In this document: positions 26,568 through 39,454 of the stretch, piece after piece
How the letters are laid out: each line of letters begins with the position of its first letter
Numbering within the stretch: position 1 is the stretch's first letter
Source of the DNA: Apiosordaria backusii
Taxonomy: Eukaryota; Ascomycota; Sordariomycetes; Sordariales; Lasiosphaeriaceae
Length of the DNA stretch: 64,000 nt
Direction: 5' to 3'
Assembly (NCBI GenBank): GCA_030549205.1
Contig: JAUKTV010000005.1
Span: 2,902,930-2,966,929 of the forward strand
Translations under genes and position numbers: made by a program
The notes under the pieces: model-generated
Databases searched by the model: none
What the model saw: only the letters and a program-made list of their open reading frames with translations
Told to the model about the DNA's origin: nothing

Positions 26568-27541
26568 GTCTTTCTAAGAAGTGGAGCTTCCAAAAAAAAA
26601 TTTCTTTTACAACGCTATACCTGGCGTTGGTTCTCTTTACAGTTGATCTAGTATGCTACTTAAACTACTTGGAGCTACCGTTATAGTTACGTAACTATTA
26701 TATACTTATTATATATTTATTATATAGCTGAACCTTCTACTGTTAAGTTTAACAATAAGCTTATATAATAACATTATAGCTAAACCTTCTAAACACCTCC
26801 TTTACTACCGAATTACTTATAACCGCACTAATAACTTCCTTATTAACCTATACTAAGGCCAAGTACTAGCGCCTATATAAGGTTAAAAAGGATCCTATTT
26901 ACTCTTCTTCTTCCTTTCCTATATTACCTACTATATTACTTTCTTACATTACCTACTATATTCCTTTCCTACATTACCTACTATATTAAGACTTAATCGA
27001 CCATTTGCAGTATTAAGTATAGGTCTGTCCTATACAACTTAACGACTAAAAGATAGCATTAATATAATTGTAATATACAATTTACTATACCGAAAGTCTA
27101 TAAGTATAAAATCCTAAGGCTAGATTACTATAAGCACCTTAAATTAACCGACGTAATAATAACTATACCGAAGAAAGACAGTAAGAAGTAGAAGAATATA
27201 AACGTCGCTTACATTTGAACGTATACTATATATACTATTGTTACTTTATCTATCGACTAATATACTAGACTCTGTTAATTCGGATAGGATTTGATCGATC
27301 TTAATATAGACCGGTAGATTAAAGAAGATAATATAAAGATTTAAGATAAAGCCTTTGAATAGAAGGATAAAGTAAAAGGATAGTTAGCAAAGCTAATATC
27401 GATTGTAAGTATAATAATAAAGGCTAAGACGCCTTAATAGGTAATTAATTTAATAGTATATTAAATAACTTAAAGATACTATTTACTGTTATGTTAATCG
27501 TAAGCATCTATATGTCACGTCTTGTACCACCGAACCTTAAG
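26568..27541 (+). mobile_element. Family R, best preserved copy (974 bp, 14 bp target duplication)
   Basis: It starts GTCTTTCTAAGAAGTGGAGC and ends ACCACCGAACCTTAAG. It is flanked on both sides by ATATTTTCAATTAT (26,554-26,567 and 27,542-27,555), a perfect 14 bp duplication. The ends are not inverted repeats, there is no poly-A tail and no TG...CA pair. A 25 bp minisatellite (3 units) lies at 26,913-26,987. The 3' third has a plus-strand frame with few stops (traces such as QFGQDLIDLNIDR and KDKVKGQLAKLIS) that I do not recognise. The long duplication points to target-primed integration, but the class is unknown. Confidence 0.85.
26913..26987 (+). repeat. 25 bp minisatellite in family R (3 units)
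   Basis: Three units of the form CCTTTCCTACATTACCTACT plus ATATT. Other R copies carry one to four units at the same place (four at 29,662-29,761 and 41,184-41,283), so the array has varied between copies. Confidence 0.9.
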
Positions 27542-27555
27542 ATATTTTCAATTAT

Positions 27556-28815
27556 TACCTTAAAGTAAATTTATATCCAATGTTATAAATAATTAAGTAA
27601 AGAAAAATAATAAATAGGATTTCTTTTAATTTTAAATAAGTGTTAGTATTTAACTTTAAGGTCTTAAAGAAAGTATTAAGATAATTATAAGGAATTTATC
27701 TTAAGGTTTAGCGGTATATATATAAAACGTAACATACAGGTACTTACGATTAATACAATGGTAAATAGTATTTTTAAATTATTTAGTATACTATTAAATT
27801 AGCTACCTATTAAAGTATCTTAACCTTTATTATTATATTTACGATCGATATTAAGTTTATTAACTATCCTTTTACTCTATCTTTTTATTCAAAAGCTTTA
27901 TCCTAAATCTCTATATTATTTTCTTTAATCTACCGGTTTATATTAAAATCGATTAAATCCTATTTAAATTAATAAAGTTTAATATATTAATTAGAAAATA
28001 AAGTAATAATAATATATATAATATATATTCAAGTATAAACGACGTTTATATTCTTTTACTTTTTATTATTTTTCTTTAATATAATTATTATTATATTAGT
28101 TAATTCGAAATATTTATAACGATTTAACTTTAGGATTTTATACTTATAGGCTTTTAGTATAATTATATATTACTATTATATTAATATTATCTTTGAATTA
28201 TTAATATTATAATCGATTAAGTTTTAATATAGTAGATAATATAGGAAAGGAATATGGTAAGTAATATAAAAGAGGAATATAGTAAGTAATATAGAAAAGA
28301 AAGAAGATAAATAGGATTTTTTTTAACTTTATATAGATATTAGTGTTTAATTTTAATATAAGTTAGTAAGGGAATTATTAACGCGGTTATAAATAATTGA
28401 AAAGTAAAAAAAACGTTTAAAAGGTTTAATTATAATATTATTATATAAGTTGATTATTAAATTTAACGATAAAAGGTTCATTTATATAATAAGTATATAA
28501 TAAATATATAATAATTATATAACTATAATAGTAGCTTTAACTGATTTAAGTGGTATATTAAATTAATTATAAAGAAAATCAATATCGGGTATAGCGTTAT
28601 AGAAGAAATTTTCTTTTAAAAGCTTTATTTTTTAAAGAGATGTAAGCCATTTATTAATAAATAAAGTATTTAAAAGGTTTAATTATATTATTCTTTTTAT
28701 AAATATATTATTAAATTTAATTTAAAAAGGCTTTAAATTTAATAATATATATATAAAATATTAACGTTAAATATAGTATTTTAAAATAATTTATTTTTAA
28801 AATATTCCTATTTTA
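27556..28815 (-). repeat. Family R copy on the minus strand, split by another R copy
   Basis: The parts at 27,556-27,699 and 28,641-28,815 are adjacent segments of one minus-strand R copy, matching the inverse of the first half of 26,568-27,541. They are separated by a second R copy at 27,700-28,640. Its 3' half is not seen to the left, where it meets the target duplication of the preceding copy. Confidence 0.65.
27700..28640 (-). mobile_element. Family R copy nested in another R copy (941 bp)
   Basis: It runs on the minus strand from the GAGA end at 28,640 to CCTTAAG at 27,700. The flanks TATAAGGAATTTAT (27,686-27,699) and TGTAAGCCATTTAT (28,641-28,654) agree at 11 of 14 positions, as expected for an old 14 bp duplication. 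It carries about three 25 bp units around 28,230-28,305. Confidence 0.78.
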
Positions 28816-29318
28816 AAAAGATAATATATAATATATAAGTTATTAAATAAAATTATTAACTTAATTGTTTAATTAATTAATTATTTCTCCTTTATTAATA
28901 TTACTATAGTTGAAATTAAAGTTATTAAATATACTTTTATATTACCTTTTTGTTTTTCTATTTTATTTCTATATAAATACTTTAATCTATTTTTCTTTAT
29001 TATTAATTTATTATTTCTAATTAAAACCGATTACTTTTTATTTAAATTAATAAAGTTTAATTTATAAATTTTAAAAATAAAATAATAATAAAATATATAA
29101 TTAATATATAAATTTAATTAAAATTCATATTTTTATAAATAGTACATCTTTTTTAAAAATAAACTTAATATACTTTAAATCCTTATTTAATTTTAAAATC
29201 CTATAGTTATAAACTATTAATATAATTATATATTTCTATAATATTAATAATTTCTTTTAAAAATTATATTATATTATACATTTAATAATTAAAAATAGCC
29301 AAAGAAAAATATGGTAAA
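28815..29318 (-). repeat. Diverged family R 3' part, minus strand (tentative)
   Basis: Parts of this stretch read as the inverse of the 3' half of family R; compare the block around 28,885-28,990 with the inverse of 27,330-27,430. Boundaries are unclear and the right part is unassigned AT-rich DNA. Confidence 0.4.
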
Positions 29319-29331
29319 TAAAATCTTTTTT

Positions 29332-30278
29332 TTCTTTCTAAGAAGTGGAGCTTCTAAAAAAATAATTCTTTTATAACACCATACCCGGCGTTAATTCTCT
29401 TTACAGCTAATCTAATATACTACTTAAACTATTTAAGGCCACCGTTATAATCACACATTTATTATATAATTAAACCTTCTACTAGTAAATTTGATAATAA
29501 ACTTATAAAATAATAATATAGCTAAACCTTTTAAACACTTCCTTTATTACCGAATTACTTATAACTATACTAATAACTCCTTTACCGGCTTATATTAAAG
29601 CCAAATACTAATACCTATATAAAATTAAAAAGAATCTTATCTACTACTTTTCTTTACCGTTCTTTTCCTATATTACTTATTACATTCCTCTCCTACATTA
29701 TCTACTACATTCCTCTCCTACATTATTTACTACATTCCTCTCCTATATTACCTATTATATTAAAACTTAATTAACTACTTACAGCACCAAATATAAATCT
29801 ATCCTACATAACTTGATAATTAAAAGATGGTATTAATATAATATTAATATATAATTATATTAAAAGCCTATAAATATAAAATCCCGAAGTTAAATTACTA
29901 TAAGTATTTTAAATTTATTAATGTAATAATAGCTATATTAAAGAAAGATAGTAATAAATAAAATATAAACGTTACTTTTATTAAAAAGTTAGCTATATAT
30001 ACCGTCGCTATTTTATTTTATACCGAATATATTAACCTTTATTGATTTAAATAAAATTTAATTGGTCTTAAGTTAAGGTATTGCATTAATAATAAAACAA
30101 TTTAAAAAAAAGCTTTTTAAAAAAGGATAAAGTAGAAAACTAGTTAATTGTAAAAATAAGACGGCCTAATAGGTTAAGTAGCCAATTCAATAGCTACACT
30201 AAATAGCTTAAAGATACTATTATATTAATCGTAAGCATCTATATATCACGTCTTATATATATACCACCGAACCTTAAG
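29332..30278 (+). mobile_element. Family R copy (947 bp, 13 bp target duplication)
   Basis: It runs from CTTTCTAAGAAGTGGAGC to ACCACCGAACCTTAAG. The flanks are TAAAATCTTTTTT on both sides (29,319-29,331 and 30,279-30,291). The 25 bp array has four units (29,662-29,761). Some GC-containing words are kept, so it is one of the better preserved copies. Confidence 0.83.
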
Positions 30279-30354
30279 TAAAATCTTTTTTAAATTATAT
30301 ATTTAAAAAAACCATTATTATATTTTTAAAATATAATATTAAAAAATAATATTA

Positions 30355-30828
30355 AATATTATTAAATATTATAGTAAATTAAAAGTTAGTTTGGTTATAT
30401 TTAATTATAAAGGTTATTATATATAGATTGTAAGGTTATTATTTATTTTAAAAAGAAACTTATATATTTTTATTTAAGCTATTTAATTAATTTAACTAAA
30501 TGAAAATCCCTTTAACTTTATTTATATTAAGCTTTTATTATTTATAGCTTTTAATATAAATTAATAAACTTTTTTTAAATTAATTTAATATAGCTTTTAA
30601 TTTTATAATTATATTTATATTTAATAAGTACCTTTTAAATAATAAAGCTATTTTATAATTTAATAGGTTATAATATAAATAAGCTTTGGTTTATTTTTTA
30701 CTTTAGTTATTAATTAATAAAAATTTAGCTCTTTTATTCTATATAAAATTTAAATTTATAACCTTTTAATTATATATAATATTTAAAAGGCCTTTGGATA
30801 TATATTATTATATTATAAAGGTATATAA
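30355..30828 (-). repeat. Family S copy, minus strand
   Basis: It is the inverse of the family S plan: the common 3' end lies near 30,360 and the tRNA-like head near 30,741-30,821. In the head the A-box-like TATAATATAATAATAT and B-box-like AAATTTAAATTT are about 20 bp further apart than in the copy at 22,253. Confidence 0.6.
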
Positions 30829-30894
30829 TAGTAAATTAATTATATTTATTTATTTATATTTAATTAAAAATATTATTATATATAAAATATAAAA

Positions 30895-31250
30895 CCATTA
30901 TTTAATTAAAAAAAAACCTATATATTTTTATTTAAAAGTTTATTATTAAAAGCTTATAATTATATAAAACCCCTGCTTTTCTTTACTTTTATACTTAAAT
31001 AGCTTTATTTAAATAGAGTTATTTATTTAATCCGGTTTTTAAATTATATAACAAGGTTTAACTTTATAATTATATTTGTATATAATAAGCTATTAATTAA
31101 GAAGGTTATTTTATAATTTAATAAATTATAATATAAATAAGCCGTACTTTATATTATAATTAACTTATTAAATTAATAATATTTTAATTCTTTTACTTTG
31201 TTTTAAAGTAAAGTTTATAACCTATTAATTATATATATTAATTAATGAGC
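30895..31250 (-). repeat. Family S copy, minus strand, head incomplete
   Basis: It matches the body of family S inverted (for example the GTATATAATAAGC and TAATATAAATAAGCC blocks shared with 30,600-30,690). The tRNA-like head is only partly recognisable near 31,200-31,240. Confidence 0.5.
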
Positions 31251-31500
31251 TTATTATAAAAGTTAATTTTATATAATATTTTAATTTTTATAAAAAAGAA
31301 ATCTTTTAAAAGAAAGTTCTTTTATAATATTATATTTAATATTAAATCTCTTTATAATTAATTTAATATATTATTAAATTAAATAGGGCTTACTTATTAT
31401 TAAGATTATATATTTATTATATAACTAAATCTTTAAAATACCTTATTTATTATTAAATTATTTATAATTATATTTTTAAAGTTCAATATTTACAGTTATC

Positions 31501-31982
31501 TTCTATAATATAACAGTATATATTTAAAGGCCTTTTAATTATTACATTAAATTAAAAGATTATAAGTCTAAATTTATATATAGTAAAAAAAGTAAAATCT
31601 GTATTAAGTAAGTAATTAAAGTATAATATAGAATAGAACCTACTTATATTATAACTTCTTAAATTATAAAATAACTTTACTATTTTAATAAAATATATAT
31701 TAAATATAAAATATTGTTATAAAATTAAAAAGCTTTACTATAATTAAGAAATTAAACGTTAATATGTAATTATAAAATTTATTAAAACTAAATATAAACA
31801 AAGAAAAAAAGTTTTTTATTTAATTAAGTTTATATTTATTTAAATAAAAATATATAGATTTCCTTTTAAGATATATAATAACCTTATAACCTACATATAA
31901 TGACTTTTTAAATTAAAAATAAATAGATTAATAACCTTTTAAACTAAATATAAATAAATTAATAATTAAATTACTATAATAT
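31501..31982 (+). repeat. Family S copy, cut by Copia-B
   Basis: It has an A-box-like block at about 31,503-31,520 and a B-box-like AAGTCTAAATTT at about 31,564-31,575, followed by the S body up to TTACTATAATAT. The insertion of Copia-B at 31,983 splits its 3' end, which resumes after 39,438. Confidence 0.6.
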
Positions 31983-32804
31983 TGTTAAACAAGGTCCCCG
32001 CAAGGCCTAAGTTTACAGTAGGTGGCTACTATTATACTATGTGGTGGAAGCTTAAGTTGGAAAGCCTACCTGTTAGTTACCTGGCACTTACCCGGCACCT
32101 TACTTTACTTTAGGGCTATTTAAAGGCCTATATTCTGCTAACTAGTAGACTAAACCGCCTATAATTTTATATTTAGGCTATTAAGGCTTACTACTATAGA
32201 CAATATAAGTAGCCTAACCCTAACCTTACTTTAAATTAGAGATACTTAATTTCGTAACCCTTTTATATAACCGTATGTCGATTTTTAAAAAGCTATAAAC
32301 TATATTAACTTAACTACCTATAAAATCTATAACCAACTATTAACTTAATTAAATTAGCTTAAAATTAATTAACTTATAATTAAATAAGTATATTACTATT
32401 ATATTAAATTATAGGTCTATAGGCCCTATAAATTGAAAGTTATAAAAGGCTTAATAAATAATTTATAAAGCTTAATAAACTTTAGGGTTAACTAAACTAT
32501 ACTTTAGCTTATTTACCTACTAAAATATATAAAGTACCGTACGTTAATCGGTAAATATATAATAAAGGTTAAATACAAACCTTACTATAAAGAATATTAT
32601 AGTAAATTTATAAAAGACTAATATTATAATATAATTATTTACTTACTATATTTCTATCCTATAATACTTATAAAGTACTATATTCTAATACCTTAGTATT
32701 AAATTATAAATATTATATATAAAATTTCTACTATATTATAAGTTAATATATAAGTATTAATTATAAAGCCTTTAAGTTTATAATTAACTATACCTATTCT
32801 AATA
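31983..32804 (+). repeat. Copia-B copy 4, 5' LTR (822 bp, short type)
   Basis: It starts TGTTAAACAAGGTCCC and ends TATTCTAATA. Its first ~130 bp are strikingly well preserved (for example CCTGGCACTTACCCGGCACC at about 32,080) while the rest is eroded. Confidence 0.92.
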
Positions 32805-32816
32805 GATTATAAGCTT
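32805..32816 (+). other. Primer-binding site of Copia-B copy 4
   Basis: GATTATAAGCTT lies directly after the 5' LTR. It is the RIP form of a GGTTATGAGC-type site complementary to the anticodon region of initiator tRNA-Met, in the same place as in the other Copia-B and Copia-A copies. Confidence 0.55.
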
Positions 32817-35699
32817 AAAAGATACTTAATTAAATTATAAGTTTATAAATTTAAACTTAAAGCCTCCTTTAAATAATAGCTTAAGCTTACTATAGATTAT
32901 ATTATAAATAGATTATAAAATTATTAATTTTAAAACCTATTTATTAAAGTAAGGTTTTAAAATAAAAACTAAACTTACCTTACCTTTATTCGGTTTTCCA
33001 AGGGCCTATAAAGGTTTAAATTTATACTTACTATTAAATTTATTATACCGTAAGGTATATAAAAATTAAGCCTAATAAAATATTAAAGGCTTATAAATTA
33101 TAAACTTACGAAAATTAAAAATAGTATTTTTACTTTAACTTTAATTAAATAAGTAATTTTATTAAACTTGAAATAAATAAAAAATTAAAAAAATAGACCT
33201 TTTTAATTATTATTACTATTAATAATTATAATATTTTACTATATAAAATAAAGCTTATTTTTTAAAGCTTTTAAATACTATAGACTTAATACCTCTTATT
33301 ATATAAGTAAACTATAATTAAAGCTTTAGTAAAAATCGATATTAAACTAAAATTTTAAAACCTTATAGGATACTTTAATAGTAAGTATATTAAGCCCTTT
33401 ATAGATTTAAAAATATAAAATATAAAGCTTAAATAAGGGTTTTCTAAAAAGAAGAAATTAATAATTTCCTATTATATATAGGCCTTTACTATTTAATTTA
33501 AAAAGTAAAAGGTTTAAATTTAATAATTATAAAGTACTATAATCAAAATAGTAAAGTAAATTAAGCTTTTAATAGTAACTTAAAATACTTTAAAATAGCT
33601 TAAAGCTACTATAACTGCTTTTTTAATAGTAATTAAAACTATATATTTAAAAGCTATAGCGACTTATTAATTAAAGTTTAAGGTTAATAGTAATTTTACT
33701 AAAATCCTTTATATTATTATAATTATTAAAATAATTAAAAAGGTCTATAAATTCCCTACTAATTAAAGGCTTATAGACTTTAAAAATTTCAATCTATAAA
33801 AATAAGGTTTAAATATTATAGTATATACTATTAATATAACTACTTTTATAAAAAACCTTATTATAATAATTTACTAAAGTAATATTAAATAAGCCTTATT
33901 ATTAATATTACTTTAAAATAATATAACTTTAAACCTTTAAGCTTTTATTTTATAATAAACAAGCCTTCTTAAAGCCTATAAATTATTTATTTAAAGATAT
34001 TTTTATAGCGCTAAATTATAGTAAAGAAATCTTTATAAGGAATATTACTTTTTAAATTTTTACTAATTTATAGGCTTTTTAATAGATTTTAACGTTAAGT
34101 TTTTTAATATAGTTAACTAATTTATATTAACCGGTATTAACCTTTAAGCTATAAATTAAGTAAATTAATACTTATAGGTTATAAAAAAACGCTTTTTATA
34201 ATAAACTAAAAGGTAATAAAGTACTATATAGATTATTAAAGTATTAAATTAAAATATAAATATTATTAACTTAAGGTTTTTAATAGTAGATTTATTAAAT
34301 GAATAAGGTATTTTAGCCTTTATTATTATTAAAAATATAACCTATAAAAGTAAAAAAGGCCCTTTTAAAAGTATTAAAAAGAAGGGTTTTTTAAAATAAA
34401 AAGCTTAAAAGTAATAGCAATAAGAACCTTAATAGCCTTAATAGCCCTCTTTTAAAAAAAAAAGGCTATAAAAGGCTTAAAGGCATTAAAAAAAGGTTTA
34501 AAGTTAAAGATTTATTTACTTATATAGTAAGCTTTTATAATCTAACTTTAAAAGTCTTTAAAGACTTTAATAATAATAATAATAACGATAATACTTATAT
34601 AATACTTATAGGGCTTATTAAAAGTATTAAAAATATTAAAGATAAAGCTTTAATAATACTTTCTTTAAAAAATACCCTTTTATATAATATTAAGTTTATT
34701 AATTATATTATTAATAATAAAAAATAATTTATTAATTATAAACTTAATAATAGTTTATTAAAGATAATTTATATAAAAAAGAATCTTTTAATATTTAAAG
34801 GCTTTAAAACTATTATATTTATAATACTTTCTTAAAAAGAACCCTTTAAATATACTAAGTTGAAGTTTAAAAATACTTTATATATTTTTTAATTTAATAT
34901 TAACTTTTTTAATAATATACTATATTATAAAATTAGCAGTTAAGTTAAAAGGAAAGTATTATATAAACTTAATAAAGCTTTAATAGTAGTATTTAATTTT
35001 AAAGCTTTAAGCTTTTTTTTAAAATTATAAAAGGTTAAAAGGCCTATTATTTACTATAATATAAATTTTAATATTATTAATTAAAAGTAAAAATAGCTTT
35101 TTAATAGGCCTTTATTTTAAAAGGATAACTATTTAAAAGTTAATTTAATCCTAGCTTATAAAGTTAAATAATAATAACGTTATTAACTTTAATTTAAACG
35201 CTTAAAAAGTAAAGCTCTATAGGCTTAAAGGGTCTAAATAAGGCTATAAAAAAGGTTATAGTTAAGGTATACTTAAAGAAATAGAATTCTACTAACTTAT
35301 AAAAAGCTTTAGTAACTTAAATAACCTTAATTTTAGAGGATTTAATTAAAGTAGACTTATTAAAGAATTCTATTAACCTATAAAAGGCCCTAATAGCTTA
35401 AATAACCTTGGCTTATTTAATTAAGAAGAAGTTTAAAGAGGCTATATATTTAAGGAGGTTATTAAAAATATTTTTAATATTATTATAAACTATTATAGTA
35501 AATTACTTTAAATAACATTAAAATAGTATATTAAGTTAAATTATATAGGCTTAATATTATTAAAAAAAACTAATAAAATTATTACTAAGCTTTTAAACTT
35601 AAATTAAATAAAAAAAGTAGATTTTTAATACTTAGCCTATAATAAAATTAAAGTAATAAGAAGGCTTTAATTTTTTACTATTTTAAACCTTTTTAAAGT

Positions 35700-38350
35700 T
35701 TTAAATTTTATTAAAGCGATACTTTTAAAATTAAGTTTTCTATAGTATTAATTTTAATAAACCGAAAATCCCAATTTAAGTAGGCTTTTTATTTACTAAA
35801 TATTAAAAGATTAACTATATTAAATATTATAAAAAACTTTTTTAAAAGCCTAAAGAATCGTTATAATTAGTACTTAACTTACTTTTATTATAATAGTAAA
35901 AAAGAATTAACTATAAATTATAAACTTAATTTTTTATTAAAGGTATGGAATTTTTTACTTTTAAACTTTATATTTATAAATAAAATAGCTTAATTAAACG
36001 CTTTATTGAAGTATTTTTAAACTAATTATAAACTATAATAATATTATTATAGTTTCTTTAATATTTATAATATTATATAACGCCTATAGTATTTAAATTA
36101 ATTAATTATATAATAGTTAATAATAAGGACCTTACTTTTTATTAAATACTTTATAATAAATTAAAGCCTTCCTTTTCTTATAAACTAGATTTAAACCGGT
36201 TTAAGGTTATAAGCTCTTTTATAAAGCTCCTTATTCTTATTAAAAAAAGGTTTAAAATTTTAAAACTATAAACTTATATAAAGCCTAATAAACTATTAAC
36301 TATCTTTAAAATCAAAACCTATTAAATATAAATACCGATTAAAAAGGTAATAATAAAATCTTCCTTTATTAATATAATAAATAAGCTTATTATAATTTAA
36401 AGTATTACTATTATTTTAAAAGAAAATTTAAACTAAGGAGAAGTAAAGTTACTAGGATTAATAAATAGAAATAGTAACCTACGCTTTAAAAAATTTCTTA
36501 ATAGTAAATTAATTAATAAATCTACTATAATTTAAAAAACTATAATTAATAGTAACTTAAAGCCTTTTAATAAACTTACTATAGGCCTTAAAATTAGCCT
36601 AAAACCCTGTATTAAAAACCACTTATTAATAGAAGTAAAAGAACTATATTTAAATATAAATAAAGATATTAAAATAAATATTAATTAATTTATTAAATTA
36701 ATATTAATTAAAGTTAAAGTTTTTACTATAAAGTCTTTAAAGGTCCTTTTAATATTAATTTATTACTTTAAATATTAAAATAAATATTAAACAACTTTAA
36801 AAAATCCTATTAATTAAAAACTATATATCGTAAATTTAAATAAATAATTAATTAAAAAACCTTTAAATTCTTTCTTTAAAACGCTTTCTTTAAAAACCGT
36901 ATCTTATTAATTAATAAGTTAATATTATATAAAAAGATTAATAAAGAAAATAGGCTTTTAAATTAAGTTAATTATTAAAGGATTTTTATAAAAGAAAGCT
37001 CTAAATTTTATAAAAACCTTTACCTTTATTACTAATTATAATAGCTTTATTAAATTAAGAAATAAAGTAAATCGATTTTATAAAGGCATTTTTTAACAAC
37101 TATTTAAAAGAGGAAAATTATATAGTTATATTTAAAGGTTTCTATAAATTCTATTAAAAAGTAAACTTAACTATTAAAGTAAAGCTATATAAATAAAACT
37201 TTAAGCTTAAAATTAATTAAATAATTCGCCTCTTTAAAGTCCTATATAGCTTAAAGTAAAGCCTTGAATTTTAATAAATTAAACTTAATAAATTATTAAA
37301 AAAAAAGGGTTTCATAATGTTAATTTTAACTTTACTATTTTTTATAATCTTAAAGTTAAGATTTTTATAATAACCTATATTAATAATTATTTAATTATAA
37401 ACTTTAATAAAGTTTATATTTAATAGTTTAAAAAAAGTTTAAATAAAGTTTACTCAATAGAAAATAAAAAGCCAGCTTGTTTCTTTTTAAGTATTTAAAT
37501 AATAAAGGATAAACGTTACTTCTTTTTATAGTTTAATTAAATTTAATATATATAAAAGGTAATTAAAACCTTTAACTTTAAAAATAACTGTAAAATATTC
37601 ATTCCTTTATAACTTAAAATAGTAGCTTAATATAAAGACTTTAAATTAAAAGGAAGCTTTATAAGTAAATTAAATTATATATTATTTTAATATATAGTAA
37701 GTACTATAATATATTTAATAACCTAAATAAAGTTTAATATTACTTTTATAATATAGTAGCTTTTAAAAAATATATAGTAGTTTATTATAATAAACCTAAA
37801 TACTATTAAAAACCTTTTAAAGTATTTAAACGATATAGAGAATTTAATAATTACTTATAGCTATAATATTATTAAAAAGGAAAGTATTATAGTACTTATA
37901 AACTTTATAAATTTAAACTTTATAGAGGATTTAAAGGATTTAAAATCTACCTATAGTTTTATATTTAAGATAACTAAAGGCTTTATAAATTAAAAATTAA
38001 AAAAGGCTAATACTATAAGCCTCTTTACTTTAAAGGTTAAAACTAATGTATTTATTAAAACTATTTACAAAGCTTTATAAATTAAAAGAGTTTATAAAAA
38101 ATTAAAGTATACTTTAATAAACTTTACTTTATTATATAATAATAATATTAACTTTATAATTATTATTTATAACTTAACCTCTTATAATTATATTAAATAT
38201 ATATTGTTAAAATATTATTAAATTAAAAAGTAAGTTAAGGTACTATAGGTTACTATTCATTACTTAAATATTAAATAAATACTAATTAACAGGTTAACTA
38301 AATTATTAATTAATTAAAAATTTAAAACCTTTATAAGTCTTTTAGGTTTA
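35700..38350 (+). pseudogene. Copia-B copy 4 pol remnant (integrase, RT, RNase H)
   Basis: The order and spacing match copy 1 at about 7,460-10,160. Readable reverse transcriptase landmarks are IDFIKAFF (about 37,072-37,095, Copia D...AFLNG) and an eroded TYINNYLI active-site strand (about 37,373-37,395). RNase H keeps STYSFIF (about 37,955) and a KKANTISLFTLK stretch. Both active-site Asp codons read Asn, and stops are frequent. It is inactive. Confidence 0.8.
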
Positions 38351-38599
38351 AAAAATAGGCCTATAAAGGAAAAGTTAATAAACGAATAAATTAGAAAACT
38401 ACCTTCTCTATATTTAATTTTCTTTTTTAAATTAACTTAAAAAAATAATTACTTAACATTTAAAATATATAAACTTTAACGCTTTATATACTTTATATTT
38501 TAATTTTTTAATTAACCAGTTAGTGTATTAATTTTAACTTACTATAATAAGCTTTAAATTTAAATTTAAACTTATTACTTACTATAAATAAAGAAGGGT

Positions 38600-39433
38600 T
38601 ATTAAATTAGGTCTTTATAAAACTTAAGTTTATAATAGATAGTTACTATTATATTATATAGTAAAAGCTTAAATTAAAAAGCCTATTTATTAATTATTTA
38701 ATACTTACTTAATATTTTACTTTATTATAGGGCTATTTAAAGGCCTATATCTTATTAATTAGTAAACTAAATCGCTTATAATTTTGTATTTAAATTATTA
38801 AAGCTTACTATTATAAGTAATATAAATAGCTTAACTTTAATTTTATATTAACTTGCATTTTAAGTTAAGGGTACTTAACTTTACAGCCCTTTTATATAAC
38901 CGTAAGTCGATTTTTAAAAAGCTGTAAACTATATTAATTTAACTGCTTATAAGACCTATAATTAATTATTAAACTAACTAAATTAGCTTAAAATTAATAG
39001 GCCTATAATTAAATAGGTATATTACTACTATATTAAATTATAAGTCTATAAGCCTTATAGGTCGGAAATTATAGAGGGTTTAATAAGTAGTTTATAGGGC
39101 TTAGTAAACCTTAAGGTTAATTAAACCGTACGCTGGCCTATCTGCCCGTTAAGGTATATAAAGTACTGTATATTAATCGGTAAGTATATAATAGAGGTCG
39201 AATACGAACCTTACTAAAGAGAATATTATAGTAGATTTATAGAAGGCTAGTACTATAATATAATTATTTACTTACTATATTTCTATCCTATAATACTTAT
39301 AAAGTACTATATTCTAATACCCCAGCATTAAGCTATAGAGATCACGTATAAAACTTCCGCTGTACTATAAGCTAATATATAAGCACTAATTACAGGGCCC
39401 TTAGGCCTGTAATTGGCTATACCTATTCTAATA
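38600..39433 (+). repeat. Copia-B copy 4, 3' LTR (834 bp, short type)
   Basis: It begins TATTAAATTAGGTC, a RIP form of TGTTAAACTAGGTC, after a purine-rich AAAGAAGGG tract, and ends TATTCTAATA. Its left part is much more eroded than the matching part of the partner LTR, while its right part is better preserved, so damage is uneven along the pair. Confidence 0.9.
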
Positions 39434-39454
39434 AATATTATAATATTTAATATT

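Larger units (their letters stand above)
31983..39433 (+). mobile_element. Complete Ty1/Copia LTR retrotransposon (Copia-B copy 4), RIP-degraded
   Basis: This is a 7,451 bp element with a 5' LTR (31,983-32,804), a 3' LTR (38,600-39,433) and an exact 5 bp target duplication AATAT (31,978-31,982 and 39,434-39,438). The plus strand holds gag (about 33,000-34,700, with a lysine-rich zone near 34,380-34,500), integrase (about 35,700-36,350), reverse transcriptase (about 36,700-37,600) and RNase H (about 37,800-38,350). These are colinear with copy 1 at 6,945-10,455. Frames are full of stops and the sequence is more eroded than the copies at 23.4 and 58.7 kb. It interrupts a family S copy. Confidence 0.93.

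Noticed and set aside
26913..26987. CRISPR-like direct repeats
   Set aside because: The units are head-to-tail without spacers, inside a eukaryotic transposon family.
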